A stretch of 64,000 nucleotides of DNA from Marinobacter sp. (GCA_014359475.1 JACIZI010000001.1:186001-250000), one strand, 5' to 3'. Counted from the first letter of the stretch, positions 27,903-37,346 are shown. Translations and numbers: made by a program. Notes: generated by a model not told the origin, from the sequence alone.

Positions 27903-28781
27903 ATGATCCTGAACAATATACGGAAACTGATCGGTGCAGTAACCCTCGCCGCCATCTCCGCAACCGCCAGTGCGGCCCCGCCGTTTGTGTTCACCGCCAT
28001 TCCGGATGAGGATGAGACGAAACTGGTCGAGCGATTCCGGGGCGTAGCGGATTATCTTGAAGAGCAGCTTGGTGTTGAAGTGCGTTATATCCCGGTAAAA
28101 TCCTATGCCGCAGCGGTATCCGCCTTTCGTAACAATCAGGTCCAGCTGGCCTGGTTCGGTGGCCTTTCCGGGGTGCAGGCCCGCCGCCTGGTGCCGGGCT
28201 CTGAAGCTCTGGCCCAGGGCAAGGAAGACGTATCCTTCCACACTTATTTTATTGCCAATACCGCGACCGGTATGGAGCCGGTTGACACCCTGGGCGAGCT
28301 GGAAGGCAAGCTTGACGATCTGACCTTCACTTTTGGCTCCAAAGGCTCCACCTCCGGGCGCCTGATGCCCGAATATTACCTGCGCGAGACTTTCGGCAAA
28401 GCTCCGGAGGATATCTTTGCCCGGGTCGGTTTCAGTGGCAATCATACCCGTACATTGCGCCTGGTGGAGTCCGGTACTTATGATATGGGTGCCCTGAACT
28501 TCAAGGTCTGGGACAAGGAACTGGAAGCGGGCAACATCGACACCGATGCTGTCCGGATTGTCTGGAAAACGCCGGCCTATCCGGATTATCAATGGACCAT
28601 CCGCGGTGATGTGAACGAGCGTTACGGCCAGGGGTTCAAAGAGAAGGTTCGTCAGGCACTGCTCGAACTGGAAGACCCGGAACTGCTGGAAAGTTTTCCC
28701 CGGTCCGGCTTTATCCCGGCCAGCAACAAGGATTACGCACCAATTGAAGCTGTGGGCGAGCAGATCGGAATCCTGGATTGA
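27903..28781 (+). CDS. Selenate/phosphonate-type ABC transporter, substrate-binding protein
   Basis: A 292-residue periplasmic binding protein with a signal peptide (about 1-24, ending SATASA). The fold is PhnD-like: FTAIPDEDETKLVERFRGVADYLEEQL-type start (IPDEDETKLVERF seen), VQLAWFGGLSG and FGSKGSTSGRLMP. It resembles the putative selenate-binding family that NCBI models near SelD fusions (TIGR04553). The start has GGAG upstream. Its stop overlaps the ATPase start (TGATG). Location beside selD and senB makes a selenium oxyanion a better guess than phosphonate, but the ligand is inferred. Confidence 0.82.
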   Translation: MILNNIRKLIGAVTLAAISATASAAPPFVFTAIPDEDETKLVERFRGVADYLEEQLGVEVRYIPVKSYAAAVSAFRNNQVQLAWFGGLSGVQARRLVPGSEALAQGKEDVSFHTYFIANTATGMEPVDTLGELEGKLDDLTFTFGSKGSTSGRLMPEYYLRETFGKAPEDIFARVGFSGNHTRTLRLVESGTYDMGALNFKVWDKELEAGNIDTDAVRIVWKTPAYPDYQWTIRGDVNERYGQGFKEKVRQALLELEDPELLESFPRSGFIPASNKDYAPIEAVGEQIGILD

Positions 28782-29431
28782 TGGCGGGATTTGAACTGCG
28801 GGATCTGTCAGCATCCTTTGCGGGCAAGCGGGTCATTGGCCCGCTTTCACTGACCGTTTGGGAGGGTGAAAAAGTTGCCCTTGTGGGCAAGAGTGGTGCT
28901 GGCAAATCCACCCTGGTGAACCTCATCCACCAGCAGCTTGACCAGCAGACTTCCCTGGTTCCACAGGAACTGGGGCTGGTCAACGCCCTGCCGGTGTTCC
29001 ATAACGTCTTTATGGGCCAGTTGGACCAGCATCCTGCCTGGTACGCCACCCTGACGTTGATACGGCCTTTTGCCAGAGACCGTGAGGCGATCCGTTCGCT
29101 GCTTGCGGATCTGGACATGGCGGAGAAGCTCTGGACACCGTCGATGTCCCTGTCCGGCGGTCAGCGCCAGCGGGTGGCCATCGCCCGGGCGATCTGGCGG
29201 AACGCCTCCATATTGCTTGCAGACGAGCCTGTCTCCGCTCTCGACGGTCCCATGGCCCACCGGGTGATGCAGTTGCTGGTGGCAAAATTCGGGACCAGTG
29301 TCATCGCCTTGCACGATGTGGAGCTGGCCCTGCGCTACTGCAATCGCATCGTCGGCATTCAGGATGGCCATGTGGCCCTGGACGAGCCCAGCGAGCGCCT
29401 GCAGGCCTCTGACATCATGACACTCTACTGA
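28781..29431 (+). CDS. Selenate/phosphonate-type ABC transporter, ATP-binding protein
   Basis: The 216-residue ATPase of the importer. Walker A is GKSGAGKSTLVN, the Q-loop region LVPQELGLVNALPV, the signature LSGGQRQRVAIARA, Walker B ILLADEP and the H-loop VIALHDVELAL. The ATG at 28781 overlaps the binding-protein stop by one base. It is shorter than PhnC proteins (about 250-260), lacking some C-terminal residues. It works with the fused permease that follows 14 bp later. Confidence 0.9.
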   Translation: MAGFELRDLSASFAGKRVIGPLSLTVWEGEKVALVGKSGAGKSTLVNLIHQQLDQQTSLVPQELGLVNALPVFHNVFMGQLDQHPAWYATLTLIRPFARDREAIRSLLADLDMAEKLWTPSMSLSGGQRQRVAIARAIWRNASILLADEPVSALDGPMAHRVMQLLVAKFGTSVIALHDVELALRYCNRIVGIQDGHVALDEPSERLQASDIMTLY

Positions 29432-29445
29432 GTCCGGTTGGTCTG

Positions 29446-30912
29446 ATGCTGTCTTATCCCGTTGTCCGCACCAGTCTCCTTTTTGTCGCCATTGCGATCG
29501 GCGGATTGTTTTTCGCGGATATTGCAATTACCGCTTCCAATCCCTGGCGCGACCTGGGTAACTTCTTTCTGGGCGTGATGACCCCGGATTTCTTCAGCAC
29601 GGAAGGGCTGCTGACGGCCCTGCTGCGGACAGTGGCGTTTGCGTTTGTCGGTGTGGCCCTGGGCAGCGTATTCGGGTTTTTGCTCTCCCTGGTCTACGAC
29701 CGGCTACCGGTGCGCATCTTCAGTGCCTTTATCCGGGCCATCCATGAATTGTTCTGGGCCCTGATTTTTCTTCAGTTTTTCGGTTTTCACCCGCTGACAG
29801 GCGTATTGGCCATCGCCATTCCCTACGCCGGCATCTTTGCCAAGGTGTATTCGGAAATACTCGACGAAGCCGACCCGTCACCGGCCCGCACCCTGCCTCC
29901 CGGCACGGGCGCACTGGCCCGTTTTCTGTATACCCGGATACCTGACTGCTGGGACCAGATCCGTACCTATACCGCCTACCGCCTGGAGTGCGGGCTGAGA
30001 TCCAGCGCAATTCTCGGCTTTGTCGGCCTTCCGACGCTGGGCTTTTATCTGGAATCCTCCTTCTCCCAGGGCAGCTATTCCGAAGCCGGTGCGATGCTGG
30101 TACTTTTCTATGTACTGATTGCCACGATTCCCCTCTGGGTGCGCCCCCGTTTGTTGCCGGTCTACCTGGCCGGTGCACCTTTCTTTCTCGGGGAGGGGTT
30201 GCCAATTGTGTGGGGCAACGTGGCGCGCTTTTTTACCGAGGATATCGTGCCGGCCCCCATTCGCAGCGGAGAGGGTATCGAGGCATTGGGCAGCTGGTTT
30301 GGTGAGCTGATGTTACAGGCTGCCCTGCCCGGTATCTGGAACACCCTGATACTCACCCAGATAGCCCTGGTGGCCACCGGCATTCTCACGCTGCTGGTTT
30401 TTCCGCTGATTTCCAACCATTTTGGTGGGCCGGTGCGTCGCACTGCGGGGCATGTGTTCCTGGTGATCGCCCGTTCGACACCGGAATACATTCTCGCCTA
30501 TATACTGCTCCAGCTCTGGGGTCCATCCATGCTCCCGGCCGTGGTGGCACTGGCGCTCCACAACGGTGGCATTATCGGGCACCTGATCGGCCGGCAGACC
30601 AACGGCATCCGCCTCCGCCCGGACGCGCCCGTGGGGTTCCGTCGCTATAGCTGGGAGCTGGTGCCCCGGATATACCGCTCGTTTCTGGCATTCCTGTTTT
30701 ACCGCTGGGAAATCATCATGCGGGAAACCGCCATTCTGGGCATATTGGGCATTTACACACTGGGGTTCTATGTGGACAGCGCCATCCAGAATATCCAGTT
30801 CGACAAGGCCATAGTGCTGATCGTGATTACCGCACTGCTGAATATTGGCATTGACACCCTGGGCCGTTTCATCCGCCGGCGCCTGGCGCTGCAGACCATG
30901 CCCACCTGCTGA
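29446..30912 (+). CDS. Selenate/phosphonate-type ABC transporter, double permease
   Basis: A 488-residue inner-membrane protein made of two PhnE-like permease halves in one chain. The first half covers about 1-240 and the second about 270-488. Each has a cytoplasmic coupling-loop region (first: YSEILDEADPSPART; second: GRQTNGIRLRPDAP). About eleven to twelve hydrophobic segments are visible. In most phosphonate systems two separate PhnE chains or a homodimer are used, so the fusion gives a fixed pair. It is the last gene of the transport operon and is followed by a GC-rich hairpin. Confidence 0.87.
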   Translation: MLSYPVVRTSLLFVAIAIGGLFFADIAITASNPWRDLGNFFLGVMTPDFFSTEGLLTALLRTVAFAFVGVALGSVFGFLLSLVYDRLPVRIFSAFIRAIHELFWALIFLQFFGFHPLTGVLAIAIPYAGIFAKVYSEILDEADPSPARTLPPGTGALARFLYTRIPDCWDQIRTYTAYRLECGLRSSAILGFVGLPTLGFYLESSFSQGSYSEAGAMLVLFYVLIATIPLWVRPRLLPVYLAGAPFFLGEGLPIVWGNVARFFTEDIVPAPIRSGEGIEALGSWFGELMLQAALPGIWNTLILTQIALVATGILTLLVFPLISNHFGGPVRRTAGHVFLVIARSTPEYILAYILLQLWGPSMLPAVVALALHNGGIIGHLIGRQTNGIRLRPDAPVGFRRYSWELVPRIYRSFLAFLFYRWEIIMRETAILGILGIYTLGFYVDSAIQNIQFDKAIVLIVITALLNIGIDTLGRFIRRRLALQTMPTC

Positions 30913-30915
30913 AAT

Positions 30916-30934
30916 CCCGCCGTGCAATGGCGGG
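30916..30934. terminator. Hairpin after the transporter operon
   Basis: CCCGCC-GTGCAAT-GGCGGG stem-loop four bases after the permease stop and before a convergent gene end. No T-run follows, so termination activity is uncertain. Confidence 0.35.
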
Positions 30935-30962
30935 CGGTGTCACCCACCGGAGCGCAGCAGGT

Positions 30963-31292
30963 TTACGGCGTGGTGCTGCCAAGCGGCGTTTTCCTCGCCG
31001 CCGGCACCTTAACTTCAACTTCCCAGTCTTTACCTTGCAGAATCATCTCTTCTGACCCGTTTACCCTGGCAACACTGATAGTCGGACGGGTGAAGGTGCC
31101 ATCTTCCTGCCGTTCCATCGACTCGACATCCACAGAACGAACCAGGTACGCATTGTCTCCGGAGACCACGCGGGTGTTATGGGTCAGACCGAATATAAAG
31201 CGGCAGTAATCGAGTTTCAGCTGCACCAGGTCATGCTCTGCCTTTTGAATCTTCCGTAACAGAACGGCCTGCACGCTGTCGGCGTAATCCAT
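30963..31292 (-). CDS. Conserved hypothetical protein
   Basis: A 109-residue soluble protein with no signal peptide or membrane segment. The first 45 residues look helical (AVLLRKIQKAEHDLVQLKLDYC) and the remainder rich in beta-strand pattern (ARVNGSEEMILQGKDWEVEVKVP). The start ATG has AAGGA upstream, which supports a real gene. It is convergent with the transporter operon and is not clearly co-transcribed with its neighbour. I do not recognise the family. Confidence 0.6.
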   Translation of the reverse strand: MDYADSVQAVLLRKIQKAEHDLVQLKLDYCRFIFGLTHNTRVVSGDNAYLVRSVDVESMERQEDGTFTRPTISVARVNGSEEMILQGKDWEVEVKVPAARKTPLGSTTP

Positions 31293-31384
31293 GGGTGTTT
31301 TCCTTGTTACCAGTGGTCCGGATGGTAATTATTGTGGCGTGATTGTACACAAAAAGACCAGATTGTCACATTCCGGTAACCGGA

Positions 31385-31960
31385 CTATGGAGCCTTGAAC
31401 CATAGCCTTAATGAATCATCATGGAGCGGTTGCTGGCCGGCATAAAGGCTGATGTTCCAGACCATATCGCCTTCCTCGGTACAGAAAGGTGCCACAAACT
31501 CTGCCTGCCATTGGCCCGCTGATTTGCGACTCAGAGGCACGGGGTATTCGCCCATGTACATGGACTCGCCGGTCAGGATCGCCAGCACCGGTGCCTCCCC
31601 GTCCGGACCGGTCAGGCTCAGCGTGTGGCTGACGCCTTCCGCTGCACGTTCGCCGCTTTCCAGCACCGCCGCATACCGCCCCTGACCGGTATCCCAGTGA
31701 CAGCCTCCGTCCGTCTGCAAACTGCATCCCACCACCGGGCCGGACGTATCCACGCCGGGCATCAAACGTGGAAGAATCACCAACGTGGCAATCATTGCCA
31801 CCACAAATATCGCAGCACTCGATTTTCTGATCAAAAAACCGCTCCGGAACGTAACTTTGAGAACGTCATTATGCCGGTTCCTGCGGTGTAGCGGAAATAC
31901 CGGGGTTACCAGCGGCTTCCCCACGTGCGAAAATGCGGCGCTTCCTAAATTACCGGACAC
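31385..31960 (-). CDS. Hypothetical single-pass membrane protein
   Basis: A protein with one N-terminal membrane anchor ([17 protein letters not shown]) and a periplasmic beta-rich domain of about 130 residues ([32 protein letters not shown], ending LWFKAP). Two Cys near the anchor and one later (FCTEEGD) could form disulfides. The GTG at 31960 is the longest start; a TTG at 31834 with CGGAG upstream would place the anchor right at the N-terminus and may be the true one. It is divergent from the ABC-2 exporter. Family not recognised. Confidence 0.55.
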   Translation of the reverse strand: MSGNLGSAAFSHVGKPLVTPVFPLHRRNRHNDVLKVTFRSGFLIRKSSAAIFVVAMIATLVILPRLMPGVDTSGPVVGCSLQTDGGCHWDTGQGRYAAVLESGERAAEGVSHTLSLTGPDGEAPVLAILTGESMYMGEYPVPLSRKSAGQWQAEFVAPFCTEEGDMVWNISLYAGQQPLHDDSLRLWFKAP

Positions 31961-31971
31961 AGGAATCCACC

Positions 31972-32892
31972 GTGCAACCTGACATCTTGGTCAAGAATCT
32001 CTACAAGGTTTACGAGGACGGTCACCAGGCACTCAAGAACATCAACCTGGAAATCCACAAAGGAGAAATCTTCGCCCTGCTCGGCCCCAATGGCGCGGGC
32101 AAGACTACCCTTATCAGTATTATCTGCGGCATCGTCAACCTGACCGAAGGCAAGGTCGAAGCCGCTGGCCATGATATTATCCGTGACTACCGCAAGGCCC
32201 GGGCCAGCATCGGACTGGTGCCCCAGGAACTGCATACCGATTCCTTCGAAAACGTCTGGGCGGCGGTCTCATTTACCCGGGGCCTGTTCGGTAAGGCTCC
32301 GAACCCTGCCCATATCGAAAAGGTACTGAAAGATCTGTCGCTCTGGGATAAGCGCAATAACCGTATCATGTCCCTGTCCGGCGGCATGAAACGCAGGCTG
32401 ATGATCGCCAAGGCTCTGTCCCACGAACCGGACATCCTGTTCCTGGATGAGCCCACCGCGGGTGTGGATGTGGAACTGCGCAGGGATATGTGGGAAATGG
32501 TGCGGCAGCTGCGGGAGAACGGCGTGACCATTATTCTGACCACCCACTACATTGAAGAAGCCGAGGAAATGGCCGACCGCATCGGCGTGATCCGTCAGGG
32601 AGAAATCATCCTTGTGGAAAACAAGGAGACCCTGATGAGCAAGCTGGGCAAAAAAGAGCTGCGCCTGCATCTGCAGCAACCCCTGGAGAGCCTGCCCGGT
32701 GAGCTGACCCTGGAACCGGTGGAACTGTCCGAAGACGGCTACGAACTGATCTATACCTTCGATTCCCAGCAGGAGCAGGCCGGCGTGGCCAGACTGCTGA
32801 GAACCCTGGGTGACCTGGGCATTGAATACCGCGACCTGCGTACCCGGGAAAGCTCCCTTGAGGAGATTTTTGTCGGCCTTGTCCACGAATAA
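31972..32892 (+). CDS. ABC-2 type exporter, ATP-binding protein
   Basis: The 306-residue ATPase of an ABC-2 exporter (CcmA/drug-exporter class). Walker A is [12 protein letters not shown], signature [15 protein letters not shown], Walker [13 protein letters not shown] and H-loop [14 protein letters not shown]. After the ATPase fold comes an accessory C-terminal domain ([13 protein letters not shown] onward) ending in LEEIFVGLV, typical of this class. The GTG at 31972 has AGGA at good spacing; an ATG at 31933 is possible. It is followed 22 bp later by its permease gene. The substrate is not known. Confidence 0.88.
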   Translation: MQPDILVKNLYKVYEDGHQALKNINLEIHKGEIFALLGPNGAGKTTLISIICGIVNLTEGKVEAAGHDIIRDYRKARASIGLVPQELHTDSFENVWAAVSFTRGLFGKAPNPAHIEKVLKDLSLWDKRNNRIMSLSGGMKRRLMIAKALSHEPDILFLDEPTAGVDVELRRDMWEMVRQLRENGVTIILTTHYIEEAEEMADRIGVIRQGEIILVENKETLMSKLGKKELRLHLQQPLESLPGELTLEPVELSEDGYELIYTFDSQQEQAGVARLLRTLGDLGIEYRDLRTRESSLEEIFVGLVHE

Positions 32893-32914
32893 GTGATTCT
32901 TAACCGGAGACTGT

Positions 32915-33676
32915 ATGAACCTCTACGGTGTGCGAGCAATTTACAAATTTGAAATGAACCGCATGTGGCGGACCCTGATGCAGAGTGTCGCCTCACCGGT
33001 GATTTCCACCTCACTCTACTTTGTGGTGTTCGGTTCGGCCATCGGCTCCCGCATGGGAGACATCGAGGGTATAAGCTATGGGGCCTTTATCATCCCGGGC
33101 CTGGTGATGCTGTCATTGTTGATGCAGAGCATTTCCAATGCCTCTTTCGGCATCTATATGCCAAAGTTTTCCGGCACCATTTATGAGGTGCTCTCGGCAC
33201 CGGTCTCCTATTTCGAAGTGGTGCTGGGCTACGTGGGTGCAGCGACCACCAAGTCGGTAATTCTGGGGCTGATTATCCTGGCGACCGCCAGGCTGTTTGT
33301 GGATTACACGGTACTGCACCCCTTGTGGATGTTTCTCTTTCTGATTCTCACAGCCGTCACCTTCAGCCTGTTCGGCTTTATCATCGGCATCTGGGCCGAC
33401 GGTTTTGAGAAACTCCAGGTCGTGCCGCTGATGATTGTGACTCCACTGGTGTTCCTGGGCGGTACATTTTACTCCATCGATATGCTTCCGGAGGTCTGGC
33501 AGACCATCACCCTGTTCAACCCGGTGGTATACCTGATCAGCGGCTTCCGCTGGGCATTCTATGGCGTATCGGATGTGCATATCATGGTCAGTGTGGGGAT
33601 GATTCTGGTATTCCTCAGCCTGTGCATGGGGGCCATCTGGTGGATCTTCAAAACCGGCTACCGGCTCCGCTCCTGA
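32915..33676 (+). CDS. ABC-2 type exporter, permease
   Basis: A 253-residue membrane protein with six hydrophobic segments, matching ABC-2 permeases (YadH type). Visible features are the N-terminal helix [32 protein letters not shown], the central [11 protein letters not shown] and [13 protein letters not shown], and the terminal [19 protein letters not shown] lies before the ATG. Its TGA overlaps the ATG of the DUF192 gene by one base. It forms an exporter with the ATPase before it. Confidence 0.9.
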   Translation: MNLYGVRAIYKFEMNRMWRTLMQSVASPVISTSLYFVVFGSAIGSRMGDIEGISYGAFIIPGLVMLSLLMQSISNASFGIYMPKFSGTIYEVLSAPVSYFEVVLGYVGAATTKSVILGLIILATARLFVDYTVLHPLWMFLFLILTAVTFSLFGFIIGIWADGFEKLQVVPLMIVTPLVFLGGTFYSIDMLPEVWQTITLFNPVVYLISGFRWAFYGVSDVHIMVSVGMILVFLSLCMGAIWWIFKTGYRLRS

Positions 33677-34206
33677 TGCTCAGGCTGAAGGTGGCTGCCT
33701 CGCTGCTGACCATTCTGGTGGCCAGTTCCGCGTGGGCGCGGGACACAATGCAGCTTTGTGTCGCCGCCGCGGAGCCTCAGCCTGGCGTGGCCCACACCCT
33801 GACCGTTGAAATCGCCCGCACGCCGGAAGAACGCCGACGGGGGCTTATGGACCGGGAATCCCTGGCTGCGCAACAGGGCATGCTGTTCGTATTCGCAAAT
33901 GATCGGCCGGCAAACAGTGGCTTCTGGATGTACCGTACCCTGATCCCCCTGGATATCGCCTACCTGAACGCCGCGGGTACCATTGTGGCAATACGCAACA
34001 TGACCCCTTGCCCAGCCGGGAGCAGCAACTGCCCGACCTACGAACCAGGCACCAAATACCGTTACGCACTGGAAGTGAACGGGGGATATTTCGCGGCGAG
34101 GGGTATTGCAGCGGGTGGCAGCGTTTGGGGCAGTGGGCAAGCCGGGTGCGCCTCCCCGCCCGATCCGGCAGCCAAACGGTTGTTATCGGAACAACAGGCA
34201 CCATAG
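33676..34206 (+). CDS. DUF192 domain secreted protein
   Basis: A 176-residue exported protein. The first 22 residues form a signal peptide (LLTILVASSAWARD), and the mature part is a DUF192 beta-rich domain with TPEERRRGLMDRESL, GMLFVFANDRPANSGFWMYRTLIPLDIAYL and YALEVNGGYF (short pieces seen). Two Cys (CPAGSSNC) are close to each other in a loop, which is not universal in the family. The function of DUF192 proteins is not established. The start overlaps the permease stop (TGATG), so it is part of the exporter operon. Confidence 0.85.
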   Translation: MLRLKVAASLLTILVASSAWARDTMQLCVAAAEPQPGVAHTLTVEIARTPEERRRGLMDRESLAAQQGMLFVFANDRPANSGFWMYRTLIPLDIAYLNAAGTIVAIRNMTPCPAGSSNCPTYEPGTKYRYALEVNGGYFAARGIAAGGSVWGSGQAGCASPPDPAAKRLLSEQQAP

Positions 34207-34238
34207 TTCACTGTAAAGACGTCTTTGAAGGAGACCAG

Positions 34239-34388
34239 ATGAATAACCGATTGCTACTGAGAGCCCTGGTGGCCATCGCCATCATTGGTGGCGGACTTTA
34301 CGTGATCATCCAGGATGACCCGGCAACCCCGGAAGGGGATATCAAGAACATACACCCGTTTGCGGAACAGAGCGGCCCGGCAGGATGA
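34239..34388 (+). CDS. Small single-pass membrane protein (49 aa)
   Basis: A short gene with a strong ribosome site (GAAGGAG, 5 bp before the ATG). The 49-residue product has one hydrophobic helix (LRALVAIAIIGGGLYVII) followed by an acidic tail (DDPATPEGDIKN). It lies 32 bp after the DUF192 gene on the same strand and is probably in the same transcript. Family not recognised; the ribosome site and typical small-protein layout support it. Confidence 0.6.
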   Translation: MNNRLLLRALVAIAIIGGGLYVIIQDDPATPEGDIKNIHPFAEQSGPAG

Positions 34389-34461
34389 CAGGCAATATTT
34401 TCTCTGAAATAGCAACCAGGTATGTCCGGCTGTTGTGGCGACTCAATGAATGGTGGCCAAT

Positions 34462-34482
34462 GCGTGAGACGCCCGTTCACGC
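34462..34482. terminator. Hairpin between convergent genes
   Basis: GCGTGA-GACGCCCGT-TCACGC stem-loop lying directly against the stop of the minus-strand pyruvate-kinase-like gene and about 75 bp after the small membrane protein gene. A T-rich tract is absent, so the call rests on position. Confidence 0.3.
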
Positions 34483-36369
34483 TTAAGTAGTCAGATGCGC
34501 CAGCTTGAGCTCCCTGAGCATTGGGCGCCGCTTTCTTTGATGGCTTTGCATGCGCTTAAAAATATTATCCAGCGCCTCCACAGCCTCAATGATGTGAGGT
34601 CCCTTGTTTAGCATCACGCATTCTGCTCTGTGCCCCATAACAGCGTCTGATATTTCAGCCCGGGATGGCGCGCCTTTTTGAGCCAGATTCTCAAGCACCT
34701 GGGTTGCCCAGATCACAGGCACATGGGCCGCTTCACAGACCGATAATATTTCTTCCTGAAGCTCGGCAAGGCGTTCATAGCCGCACTCCACAGCCAGATC
34801 ACCCCGGGCAATCATTACGCCGCAGCATGGCCACTGCATGGCGGAAAGCAACATCTCCGGAAGGTGCTCAAACCCTTTCCGGGTTTCCACTTTGAGCACG
34901 ATTGCCAGCTTTTCTGCGCCAAGATTCTTGAGCTGTCCCTGTAACAACCGGACATCTGCAACTGAATTCGCAAATGACATCTCCACAGCATCGGCATGTT
35001 CTGCAATGAATGGAAGGTTTCCGAGGTCCTCTTCGGTCAGTGCATCAACCTCCAGCTGGCTGTCAGGAAGGTTGATGCCCTTCCCGCTGCGGAGCTTGCT
35101 TCCTTCCGGACGGGCATGGTGAATCCTTACCCGGAATCGGTCAGGTTCAGTTTTTTCAATGACACCACCGATCTTCCCATCATCAAACCAGATGGTTTCT
35201 CCCGGGCGAACCTGTGAAACTATCCTTGGCAACGTGCAACTGATGGTTGCCGGCTTGACAAGGTTGCCCGCAGAGTCCCTTTCCTCACAGTGCCCCTGAA
35301 CCGGATCTGACGTCACCAGAAGGATGTCGTCTCTCTTCAGGCGCAACACGCCGGCCTGGGGCGGGAAGTCCTGTATTTCCGCATGCAGTCTTTGCGACCG
35401 CACGCCATTCTTGAGGTGCAACTTTGTTCCAGGTCTCACGTAACAAGCCTTGATGCTTTCTACACAACACCCGGACTCAGAAGCGTCCACCACCGTCCAT
35501 TTGCGGGATTTTTTTCTGGCGTCCGTCAGTGCTATCTCGTCACAATGACTCAGGCATTTTAAAAAGCTCTCCGACACCTGGAATTCGGCTGCACAGCCTT
35601 CCGGAGCAGTAGAAGGGTTTTCGGAGGACGTGAGCCAAACCCGGGCCGGGATTACCGTAATTCCGTAGTCATCCTTCCTGGGACGGACATGGACAACTTT
35701 TGCTCCCGGCTCAATATCACCAGTTCGTATCTTGGGTCCGCCAAGATCCATGAAGACGCGGCAGTTCCGCCCGTGGTCCTGCTCCGCGATACGAAGATTA
35801 CTGATCATGGCTTGCCAGGTCTCCGGGCTGTCATGCGCACAGTTAATCCGCATGCAATTCATCCCCTTCGCCAGCAATTGGTGAATGAGGTCCGGGTTCC
35901 GGGCAGCCTCAGTCGGCATGGTAACCATGATGCGGACATTGCGTTCGTTCTGGACGGTTCCGAGCAGTTGCCCGGCGTGATCAGTGAGAAGCCTGGAACC
36001 ATCCTCGATGGCAGAGGCTGTACCGTCACCCTCATCCCCGACGGGGCTCTGCTGCCCCAGAGTCGCTGCCAGAACACGAATAATGGCATTGAGAGTGGCA
36101 AGTACACACGATTCAGCGCGCCCCAGAGAGGATAGTCCCAGCGACGCAAGTCTTTGTTGCAAAGGCCGGATATCGTGCTGTCTGAGTGAAAGATAGTGCA
36201 GAAGGTTTCTCGCGCCGGCCACATAGACCGGGTCAATATCGTCCAGGAGGTTTTTATGAGCGGCAGCTTCTTTGATGACAGTGTCACGGAGTCTGACCAG
36301 GTCTTCGAGAAGGCTTCCAACCTCTTCAATTTCAGACGAGGTCAGTGTTGATTTTGATGTTTCACCCAT
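34483..36369 (-). CDS. Pyruvate-kinase-like protein with N-terminal extension and no C-domain
   Basis: A 628-residue protein whose core matches pyruvate kinase: MRINCAHDSPE (substrate-binding Arg and Asn), VFMDLGGPKIRTG, the catalytic-lysine strand IVLKVETRKGFEHL, the metal site MIARGDLAVECGYERL and VIWATQVLENLAQKGAPSRAEISDAV (pieces seen). About 150 residues precede the core, forming a helical domain not found in normal pyruvate kinases. The sequence stops about 45 residues after the barrel, so the usual allosteric C-terminal domain is absent. The B-domain region is expanded. The ATG 36369 has GAGAGG upstream; an in-frame start at 36414 is less likely. Whether it has pyruvate kinase activity is uncertain. 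Confidence 0.82.
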   Translation of the reverse strand: MGETSKSTLTSSEIEEVGSLLEDLVRLRDTVIKEAAAHKNLLDDIDPVYVAGARNLLHYLSLRQHDIRPLQQRLASLGLSSLGRAESCVLATLNAIIRVLAATLGQQSPVGDEGDGTASAIEDGSRLLTDHAGQLLGTVQNERNVRIMVTMPTEAARNPDLIHQLLAKGMNCMRINCAHDSPETWQAMISNLRIAEQDHGRNCRVFMDLGGPKIRTGDIEPGAKVVHVRPRKDDYGITVIPARVWLTSSENPSTAPEGCAAEFQVSESFLKCLSHCDEIALTDARKKSRKWTVVDASESGCCVESIKACYVRPGTKLHLKNGVRSQRLHAEIQDFPPQAGVLRLKRDDILLVTSDPVQGHCEERDSAGNLVKPATISCTLPRIVSQVRPGETIWFDDGKIGGVIEKTEPDRFRVRIHHARPEGSKLRSGKGINLPDSQLEVDALTEEDLGNLPFIAEHADAVEMSFANSVADVRLLQGQLKNLGAEKLAIVLKVETRKGFEHLPEMLLSAMQWPCCGVMIARGDLAVECGYERLAELQEEILSVCEAAHVPVIWATQVLENLAQKGAPSRAEISDAVMGHRAECVMLNKGPHIIEAVEALDNIFKRMQSHQRKRRPMLRELKLAHLTT

Positions 36370-36687
36370 TTGCCACCTCTCGCGACTTGCTGCCTGGCTC
36401 ACCATTACTGCCATGCTTCCTGAAATGCAGGCTGACTAAAAACGCCCGTCAGTACACTGTCGGCAAGTGACATTGCAGAGTCATGAAGCTTTTATTGCGT
36501 TTCCGGGAAATTCCATGGGTGCCATTTCAGTGTGGCGTACCGGCACTCCTGTCATAAACGCTCTGGCATACTCTGCACCGGTTCCCTATTTCCGGGTGGT
36601 ACCTCTCCGGGTGACATGTATTGGGGCTTGCCACGAATAGTGGTACTGTCAGGTACCTCGTTCACAACGCCACAAGGAGTTCTGCAA
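36370..36687. other. Divergent intergenic region (pyruvate-kinase-like / nnrU)
   Basis: 318 bp between divergent starts. It must hold both promoters, but I found no hexamer pair I would trust. A frame open from 36532 into nnrU lacks coding character before the ATG 36688 and is not taken as coding. No RNA gene or repeat was seen. Confidence 0.4.
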
Positions 36688-37257
36688 ATGACCACACTGA
36701 TTGTTGGTCTGGTTCTGTTTCTCGGTGTACATTCGCTTTCCATCGTTAACGAGCCTTTGCGTAACCGACTGAACGCGTCCATGGGCGAGCTGACCTTCAA
36801 AGGGCTCTATTCCGCAGTATCCCTTGCAGGCCTGATCCTGATCGTCTGGGGTTACAGTGACGCGCGGATGGATCCCACCGTGATCTACACGCCGCCTGGT
36901 TGGCTAAAGCATGTGGCCTTCCTGCTTCTGGTCCCGGTATTCCCTTTGGTGTTCGCCACCTACTTCCCGGGGAAAATCAAGACAAAACTGGGGCACCCCA
37001 TGCTGGTTGCCGTCAAACTCTGGGCCCTGGCACACCTTCTCGCGAACGGGATGCTCCACGATATTCTGCTGTTCGGTTCCTTCCTGGCCTGGGCCGTGGT
37101 CGACCGGGTATCGATGAAACGCAGAGCACAGCGGGCCATCCCCACGCTGCCCGCCACCAAAGCCAATGACGCGATCGCCGTCGTCGGTGGTCTTGCGGTG
37201 TATGTGATCATGGTATTGTGGGCTCATCAGTGGCTCTTTGGGGTAGCGCCGGCCTGA
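36688..37257 (+). CDS. NnrU family membrane protein
   Basis: A 189-residue inner-membrane protein with about six helices, matching the NnrU family. Characteristic are GLVLFLGVHSLSIV, FKGLYSAVSLAGLILIVWGYSDAR and HPMLVAVKLWALAHLLANG. NnrU was named from a gene near nitric oxide/nitrite reductase genes, but its function is not established and related proteins occur widely. The ATG 36688 has AAGGAG at 9-nt spacing. No nitrogen-oxide genes adjoin it here. Confidence 0.88.
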   Translation: MTTLIVGLVLFLGVHSLSIVNEPLRNRLNASMGELTFKGLYSAVSLAGLILIVWGYSDARMDPTVIYTPPGWLKHVAFLLLVPVFPLVFATYFPGKIKTKLGHPMLVAVKLWALAHLLANGMLHDILLFGSFLAWAVVDRVSMKRRAQRAIPTLPATKANDAIAVVGGLAVYVIMVLWAHQWLFGVAPA

Positions 37258-37346
37258 ATGGCCGGCACACAAGCTGATCAGAACCCCTGGACTGCACGAC
37301 GTAACCAAGTCATGCCGCGGCATCTGCTCGGGCGAAGGCCTGGGGA

